DNA of 10,550 nt from Desulfobulbus sp. (GTDB lineage: Bacteria; Desulfobacterota; Desulfobulbia; Desulfobulbales; Desulfobulbaceae). Each line of letters starts with the position of its first letter. Positions within the stretch are counted from its first letter, which is position 1. The DNA is taken from contig JAGODN010000047.1 in the NCBI GenBank assembly GCA_017998195.1, positions 1 to 10,550 on the forward strand. The letters are read 5' to 3'. The notes below the pieces were generated by a model that worked only from the letters and a program-made list of their open reading frames with translations, made no database searches and was not told the DNA's origin. Positions 5,795-10,550 of this stretch are shown here, piece by piece. A program made the position numbers and the translations under genes.

Positions 5795-6643
5795 ATGCCC
5801 GCCGCACCCGCCGCCGTCCTGATCGACCGGTTCCGGGAGATCAGGACCCTGCCGCACATCGTTGCCCGGCTCACCCAGCTGGTCAACGACCAGGAATCGA
5901 CCCTGCAGGACTTCGAGGCGGTCATCCGCCTCGACCCGGCCCTGGTGGCCAGGCTGCTGACAGTGGTGAACAGCGCCTGGTTCGGCCTGAAGCGCAAGGT
6001 GGACTCCATCTCCCGGGCCGTGGCCCTGCTCGGCACGAAGAACCTCCGCAACATCGCCATCACCGACGCGGTCCAGGGCATGCTCTGCCACCGGGCCGGC
6101 TCCGCCGGCTTCTCGCCGGTGCGGCTGTGGCTGCACAGCGCCGCCTCGGGCATCTGCGGCAAGATGATCGCCGAGCGGATCTTCGCCATCAACGGCGACG
6201 ACGCCTTCCTGTGCGGCATCCTCCACGACATCGGCCTGATCGTCGAACTGGAAACGAGCGAAGCACGCTTTTTCGAGCTGATGGACCGGCTTGCGGCCAC
6301 CGGGCCGACCATCGTCGACCTGGAGCGGGAGCTGTTCGCCACCGACCACGGCGAGATCGGCGCCCTGCTCGCCCGCGAATGGCAGATCGCCGAGCCGGTG
6401 GCCGCGGCCATCGCCGACCACCACCGCACCGACCTGGTGGTGCCGCCGCAATCCCCCGCCGGCATCCTGCAGATGAGCGAATACCTGGTCCACCAGCTCG
6501 GCCACGGGGTCAAGGAAGGGGTTCCGGCCAGCCTCGCGCCCGAACTGGCGGCCCACATCCAGGCCAATGTCGAGGAGTACCGGGCCGTGGCCGAGGACCT
6601 GCCGGCCGAGATGGATCGAACCAGACAACTCTACGGCGCCTGA
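5795..6643 (+). CDS. HDOD-domain signalling protein
   Basis: HDOD domains are HD-related helical domains found in bacterial signalling, often acting through protein-protein contacts rather than catalysis. The 282-residue protein is almost entirely this domain. LPHIVARLTQLVNDQESTLQDF starts at residue 19. VIRLDPALVARLLTVVNSAWFG (43-64) is the family's core signature, and SISRAVALLGTKNLRNIAI (71-89) follows. FLCGILHDIGLIVE (138-151) keeps an intact H144-D145 pair, with H185 and H209-H210 downstream. Many HDOD proteins have lost part of this metal set, so some catalytic activity is conceivable but unproven. There is no membrane segment. The ATG at 5795 lies 15 bases after the MoaE-like stop, with a poor Shine-Dalgarno. 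The hybrid kinase gene starts 10 bases after its stop, so they likely share a pathway. Confidence 0.9.
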   Translation: MPAAPAAVLIDRFREIRTLPHIVARLTQLVNDQESTLQDFEAVIRLDPALVARLLTVVNSAWFGLKRKVDSISRAVALLGTKNLRNIAITDAVQGMLCHRAGSAGFSPVRLWLHSAASGICGKMIAERIFAINGDDAFLCGILHDIGLIVELETSEARFFELMDRLAATGPTIVDLERELFATDHGEIGALLAREWQIAEPVAAAIADHHRTDLVVPPQSPAGILQMSEYLVHQLGHGVKEGVPASLAPELAAHIQANVEEYRAVAEDLPAEMDRTRQLYGA

Positions 6644-6653
6644 GGCCGGGTTC

Positions 6654-8393
6654 ATGCCCTTCACCACCCTGTTTGCCGACCTCGCCGACCCCGGCCTGGA
6701 ACTTGTCGCCCTGCGCGAGCATCTCGAACGGGAAACCGGCCTGCTCGTGTTCGCCTGCCGGGACGAGGCCGGCCGCCACACCGCCTCCGCCGCCTTCCCC
6801 CTGCACGAGGACGAGGCGGCAAGGCTCATCGCCGCCTGCGGCCGGGACCGGAGCGAGACGATCCGAACCGCGGACGGCGGATTTTTTTCGCTCATCGCCG
6901 TGCCCGAACTCCGCTGCACCGTGCTGGCCGTGACCGCGCCGGGGATGCCGGCCGTGGCAGGCGTCTGGCCGGCGGAACTGATCCGGCTGGCCGTGCGTCT
7001 CTTCCTGGCCCGCCGCGACACCGCGGCCCTTGCCGAGCGCCTGCGCACGCATAAAAAACAGGCCGAGCGACAGGCCGCGGTGCTCGAGCGCAAGTACCAG
7101 GACATCCTCGCCGAAAACGAACAGAACCACCGCCGGCTGGCCGAACAGCAGCAGCACTACTCGGCTACCCTGCAGGCGGAAATCCAGCGGCAGACCGAGG
7201 AATTGCGCACCGCCAAGGGTGCCGCGGAAGCGGCCAACACGGCCAAGAGCGCCTTCCTGGCCACCATGAGCCACGAAATCCGCACACCCATGAACGCCAT
7301 TCTCGGCTTCACCGACCTGCTCATGGAAACCGGATTGGACAGCGAGCAGCACGCCTTTGCCCGCACCATCCGGACCAGTGGCGACGCCCTGCTCACCCTG
7401 CTCAACGACCTCCTCGATTTCTCCAAGATCGAGGCCGGCCGGCTCGACCTCGAACAGGTCCCCTTCGCCCCGGCGACCATCGCCCGCGAGGTCTGCACCC
7501 TTGTCCGGCCGCGGGTCGGCACCCGGGCCATCGCCATCCGCTGCCGCATCGAGCCGCAGCTGCCGGCACAGCTCCGCGGCGACCCGGGCCGCTTCCGCCA
7601 GGTGCTCGTCAACCTGATGGACAACGCGGTCAAGTTCACCCACGCCGGCGAGGTCGAGCTGGCGCTGTTCGCCGACGGGGCGGATGCGGCGGGCATCGAC
7701 CTGCACGCCACGGTCCGCGACACCGGCATCGGCATCCCCGCCGACAAGTTGGAGGCCATCTTCGCCGCCTTCCGCCAGGCCGACGACTCCACCACCCGCG
7801 AGTACGGCGGTACCGGCCTGGGACTCTCCATCTGCCGGAGAATCGCCGAACTCATGGGCGGCCGGGTGTGGGCGGAAAGCCGGCCCGGCCAGGGCTCGAC
7901 CTTCCACTTCACCGCCCGGCTGGCCCCGGGGGCCGGGGAAGCGGTCACGGCGCCAGCACCCGTGTCGGCAGCGGCCGCGGTCGCCAGCACCTCGACCGGT
8001 GCAAGCGGACGACCGGCCCGGGTGCTGCTGGCCGAGGACAACCCGGTCAACCGGCGGCTGGCCGAGATCCTGCTCACCCGGGCCGGCTGCACGGTGACAA
8101 CGGCCGTCACCGGCCGGCAGGCGGTGGACCTGTGCATGCGCTCAGCCGAAGGGTTCGACCTGATCCTCATGGACGTGCAGATGCCGGAGCTGGACGGGCT
8201 GGCGGCCACCGCCGAACTGCGCGGCCGCGGCTGCACCGGCGTGCCCATCGTCGCCATGACCGCCGGCGCCCTCCAGGGCGACCGGGAACGGTGCCTGGCC
8301 GCGGGCATGAACGATTACCTGGCCAAGCCGGTGCGGGCCGAGCAGCTGCTCGCCCTCCTTGCCACCTGGCTGCACCGGCAGCCCGCACCATGA
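6654..8393 (+). CDS. soluble hybrid histidine kinase with C-terminal receiver
   Basis: The protein autophosphorylates on histidine and passes the phosphate to its own receiver. The 579 residues have four parts. The N-terminal ~120 form an uncharacterised alpha/beta domain, perhaps GAF-like (IAVPELRCTVLAV at 81-93), with cysteines at 35, 62 and 88. A coiled coil covers about 125-195. The kinase core has FLATMSHEIRTPMNAILGF (H207), N box NLMDNAVKF at 320-328, DTGIGIP at 356-362 and GGTGLGL at 385-391. An Ala/Thr/Pro linker (426-455) leads to the receiver at 456-575, with E461-D462, phospho-acceptor D507, T536 and K558. No transmembrane segment is seen, so it likely senses a cytoplasmic signal. 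The ATG at 6654 has GAGG 8 bases upstream; the frame opens earlier inside the HDOD gene. No HPt domain or separate output protein is nearby. Confidence 0.93.
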   Translation: MPFTTLFADLADPGLELVALREHLERETGLLVFACRDEAGRHTASAAFPLHEDEAARLIAACGRDRSETIRTADGGFFSLIAVPELRCTVLAVTAPGMPAVAGVWPAELIRLAVRLFLARRDTAALAERLRTHKKQAERQAAVLERKYQDILAENEQNHRRLAEQQQHYSATLQAEIQRQTEELRTAKGAAEAANTAKSAFLATMSHEIRTPMNAILGFTDLLMETGLDSEQHAFARTIRTSGDALLTLLNDLLDFSKIEAGRLDLEQVPFAPATIAREVCTLVRPRVGTRAIAIRCRIEPQLPAQLRGDPGRFRQVLVNLMDNAVKFTHAGEVELALFADGADAAGIDLHATVRDTGIGIPADKLEAIFAAFRQADDSTTREYGGTGLGLSICRRIAELMGGRVWAESRPGQGSTFHFTARLAPGAGEAVTAPAPVSAAAAVASTSTGASGRPARVLLAEDNPVNRRLAEILLTRAGCTVTTAVTGRQAVDLCMRSAEGFDLILMDVQMPELDGLAATAELRGRGCTGVPIVAMTAGALQGDRERCLAAGMNDYLAKPVRAEQLLALLATWLHRQPAP

Positions 8394-9844
8394 AGGCGCC
8401 GGCCGACCGGCACCGTCCCGGCCGGGGCGAGCGGTTGCGCGCCTGGGCCTTCTCGACCGCGCCGGCCGCGGGCCGGGCCGGGGCCTGGGGCCGCAGCTGC
8501 GCGCGCATCCTGCTGATCATGCATGCGGAGTACTTCCGCACGCACATCACCATCCGCGCCTCGGCCCTCACCTTCGCCATTCTCCTCTCCATCGTGCCCC
8601 TGCTGGCCCTGTCCACCTCGATCCTCAAGGGGCTGGGCACCGACGCCCAGCTGCGCCAGGCCGCGGTCCGGGTCATCGAGCAGCTGGTCCCGCCGCCGCC
8701 CGCAGCGACCGGGAACGCACCGCCGCCACCGGCCGAACTACCGGCGGAGGCCTCGTTCTCCGCCCACCTGCACCACGCCGTGGACCTGGTGTTCGACTAC
8801 GTGGACCGGACCAATTTCGCGGCCCTTGGCCTGATCGGCGTGATCGGCCTGATCGTGGTCGTGCTGCTCGTCCTCGCCTCCATCGAGGACGCCATGAACG
8901 CCATCTGGCACACCCGCCGGGGCCGGTCGCTGCTGCGCAAGCTCATGGACTACCTGGCCCTGCTGCTGCTGCTGCCGCTGTCCATCAACATCGCCCTGGC
9001 GGCCGAGGCCATCGTCGCCAGCCGGCGGATCATGGAGCAGGTCAGCCTGATCGTGCCGAGCGCCTGGCTGGCCGCCCTGCTCATCAAGCTGGTGCCCTTC
9101 CTGTGCGTGGTGCTCACCCTGATGTTTCTCTACCTGTTCTTCCCGCACACCCGGGTACACACCGGCGCGGCCTTTGCCGGCGCGCTGTTCGCGGCGGTGT
9201 TCTGGTTCATCGTCCAGAAGATCTACGTCGCACTCCAGCTCGGGGTGGCCAACTACAACGCCATCTACGGCTCGTTCGCCACCATTCCGCTCATGCTCGT
9301 CTGGCTGCAGATCGGCTGGACCTTCATCCTGCTCGGCGCGGTGCTGGCCCACGCGGTCCAGCACCACCGCCACTACCGCCCCCAGGGCGCATTGCTGACG
9401 CCGCAGCGGCGGCTGCAGACCGCCATGGAGGTGCTGCTGGCCGTGTATGCGGACTTCGCCCGGCGCCAGCCCAGCCGCCTGGCCGCACTCGCCGGCCGCA
9501 TCCCGGGCACCGGCCCGGCGGAGGTCGAGACCGTGGCCCGGCAGCTCGCCCGCGGCGGCCTGCTCGACCTTCGCGGCGAGAGCGGCGAGGAGACACTGGT
9601 GCCGGTGACGCCGGCGGAAAACCTGCGCGGGGCCGAACTCGTCCGGCTGGTGCTCGGTGACGAGACCCTGCCGACCGACACCGGCCGGCTCGCCGCGGAG
9701 GCGGTGGCCGCCGCCGGCCGCAGCCTGGACGCCGGCCTCGACCTGGCCCGGCAGACCACGTCGGCGATCAGCGCCCCCCTCCCCCTGGCGCTGCCGGACG
9801 AACCGCAGGAACCGGCCAAACCGCCCGCGCCCGCTCCCCGCTGA
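8390..9844 (+). CDS. YihY/virulence factor BrkB family inner-membrane protein
   Basis: Members of this family are polytopic inner-membrane proteins of unsettled function; older names (ribonuclease BN, BrkB) are misleading. The 484-residue protein has about six membrane helices: roughly 56-79, 143-165, 186-210, 222-250, 258-280 and 298-322. It carries the family signature NYNAIYGSFATIPLMLVWLQ at 288-307, followed by WTFILLGA. Between the first two helices is a proline-rich stretch with two PPPP runs (101-115). After the last helix, a cytoplasmic tail (330-484) includes a probable winged-helix region (about 340-425) and ends in a Pro/Ala-rich stretch. That tail is typical of the longer UPF0761-type members. 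The start codon overlaps the kinase stop as ATGA and has no Shine-Dalgarno, so translational coupling is likely. Family assignment is confident; function is not known. Confidence 0.9.
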   Translation: MKAPADRHRPGRGERLRAWAFSTAPAAGRAGAWGRSCARILLIMHAEYFRTHITIRASALTFAILLSIVPLLALSTSILKGLGTDAQLRQAAVRVIEQLVPPPPAATGNAPPPPAELPAEASFSAHLHHAVDLVFDYVDRTNFAALGLIGVIGLIVVVLLVLASIEDAMNAIWHTRRGRSLLRKLMDYLALLLLLPLSINIALAAEAIVASRRIMEQVSLIVPSAWLAALLIKLVPFLCVVLTLMFLYLFFPHTRVHTGAAFAGALFAAVFWFIVQKIYVALQLGVANYNAIYGSFATIPLMLVWLQIGWTFILLGAVLAHAVQHHRHYRPQGALLTPQRRLQTAMEVLLAVYADFARRQPSRLAALAGRIPGTGPAEVETVARQLARGGLLDLRGESGEETLVPVTPAENLRGAELVRLVLGDETLPTDTGRLAAEAVAAAGRSLDAGLDLARQTTSAISAPLPLALPDEPQEPAKPPAPAPR

Positions 9845-9866
9845 GCGAGGCGCCGGTGCGGCTCAG
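9841..9866. other. inverted repeat spanning both convergent stop codons
   Basis: CTGAGC (9841-9846) and GCTCAG (9861-9866) form a 6-bp stem around 14 bases. The stop codons of the brkB-like gene (9842-9844) and of the reductase on the other strand (9863-9865) lie in opposite arms. The gap between the two genes is only 18 bases. It could act as a weak bidirectional transcript end, but no T-run follows on either strand. Confidence 0.3.
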
Positions 9867-10550
9867 TCGGTGCGGAGCAGGTCGTGCGCCCGCCGCAGCC
9901 GTTCGACCATCTCCGTTGCGGTCAGGCCCGTGTCCCGGGCAATCTCCGTCCAGTCCCAGTCGTCCGCATGGGCCGCGCTGTTGCCCGGCACCCACGCGTT
10001 TTCCCGGCCGAGCAGGGCGTAGCGAGCACGCGCGTACGCTCCCAGGTCCCAGCCACGGACCAGGTTTTCCAGCCAGAAGATGCAGGCGACATTGATGTAC
10101 CCGGGCAGGTCCGCGAACGACGGCCACTCCGGCCAGTGGTCGTCGGGCCGCTGCTGGCCGGTGGCGGCGCACATGGCCGCCTGCCAGCGGCGGTCGATGG
10201 CCGCGACCAGGTCAGGCTGATCGAGCCGGGCCAGCGCGGCCCGGTGCTCGTGGAAATCGGACGGCCGGCTGGCGCCGACGCTGATCGTCGTCACCTCCGG
10301 CCGCAGCAGGCACACGAGGTCGTTGAACTGCATGGGTGAGAGCGGCGCGCACAACCTGCCCAGCAGGGGGGGCGGATGGTGGAGCCTGCCGCCCTTGTCC
10401 GTGGGGCTGATGATGAACACGCCCAGGTCGCGGGCCGCCGCCTGCTCGAGTACCGCGGTGTGGCGCCGGAAGATGGCGTACCAGTGCAGGTTGACATAGT
10501 CGAAACCGCCGTCGCCGCGGTGACGGACCGCGTCCAGGAGCACCCCGGTC
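9863..10550 (-). CDS. aldo/keto reductase (COG1453-like), C-terminal part, lacking the ferredoxin-like cysteines
   Basis: Aldo/keto reductases are TIM-barrel oxidoreductases that use NAD(P)H. Only the C-terminal ~229 residues are inside the window; the start lies beyond the right edge. The barrel end is recognisable: FDYVNLHWYAIFRRH, then GVFIISPTDKGGRL, then LRPEVTTISVGASRPSDFHE, the phosphate-binding strand-loop of the family. The tail LPGYINVACIFWLENLV...YARARYALLG...AWVPGNSAAH aligns by eye with the COG1453-type tail, where GHWFPGNKAD leads into a CxxCxxCxxxCP Fe-S motif. Here the sequence continues HADDWDWTEIARDTGLTATE and has no cysteine. The Fe-S cluster is therefore absent, while an extra amphipathic helix (TATEMVERLRRAHDLL) remains. 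Substrate is unknown. The AKR catalytic Tyr/Lys/His region lies outside the window. Convergent with the brkB-like gene. Confidence 0.82.
   Translation of the reverse strand, partial: TGVLLDAVRHRGDGGFDYVNLHWYAIFRRHTAVLEQAAARDLGVFIISPTDKGGRLHHPPPLLGRLCAPLSPMQFNDLVCLLRPEVTTISVGASRPSDFHEHRAALARLDQPDLVAAIDRRWQAAMCAATGQQRPDDHWPEWPSFADLPGYINVACIFWLENLVRGWDLGAYARARYALLGRENAWVPGNSAAHADDWDWTEIARDTGLTATEMVERLRRAHDLLRTD

Noticed and set aside
5390..7907. Two long minus-strand frames (571 and 465 codons) opposite the MoaE-like, HDOD and kinase genes
   Set aside because: Three recognisable proteins with correct motifs occupy the plus strand. The minus-strand products match nothing and have no start signals.
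1..10550. A defence island, mobile element or CRISPR array
   Set aside because: No transposase, integrase, nuclease-effector pairing, spaced direct repeats or terminal inverted repeats are visible, and gene composition is uniform across the window.

Overview
This is a GC-rich bacterial chromosomal segment whose genes all look like housekeeping, envelope or signalling genes. The gene set (tyrS, rny, 6S RNA, zapA, zapB-like) and the style of the HDOD, hybrid kinase and MoaE-like proteins fit a deltaproteobacterial (Desulfobacterota, perhaps Desulfobulbales-like) host. That assignment is an inference from family resemblance, not from a marker search. I see no phage, transposon, CRISPR, tRNA or rRNA.

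Left block (1-3749, all minus strand). In transcription order it reads: a NUDIX hydrolase; a sigma70-type promoter; a small ZapB-like coiled-coil protein; ZapA; a 6S RNA gene that can be recognised by its closing stem, central bubble and 3'-side hairpin; a 425-base hairpin-rich leader; ribonuclease Y; and the start of tyrosyl-tRNA synthetase, cut by the left edge. ZapA followed by 6S RNA is a widespread proteobacterial neighbourhood, which supports the RNA call.

Divergent intergenic (3750-3904). It holds two near-perfect palindromes, an extended -10 promoter for the rightward genes and an 18-codon open frame. The stop codon of that frame overlaps the start of the next gene.

Right block (3905-9844, all plus strand). 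Five tightly spaced genes follow: a secreted MltD-type lytic transglycosylase with a LysM domain, a short MoaE-like protein, an HDOD protein, a soluble hybrid histidine kinase with a C-terminal receiver, and a YihY/BrkB-family membrane protein. Spacings are 15, 15 and 10 bases, then an ATGA overlap, so they are probably co-transcribed. The HDOD protein and hybrid kinase suggest a signalling unit. The transglycosylase and BrkB protein are envelope-facing. How MoaE fits is unclear.

Right edge (9863-10550, minus strand). This is the C-terminal part of an aldo/keto reductase of the COG1453-like type. It converges on the brkB-like gene, and the region where relatives carry ferredoxin-like cysteines has none.

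No defence or mobile system was found. The points most worth a second look are the 6S RNA, the cysteine-free reductase tail, the divergent MoaE, the overlapping mini-ORF and the palindrome over the NUDIX ribosome binding site.
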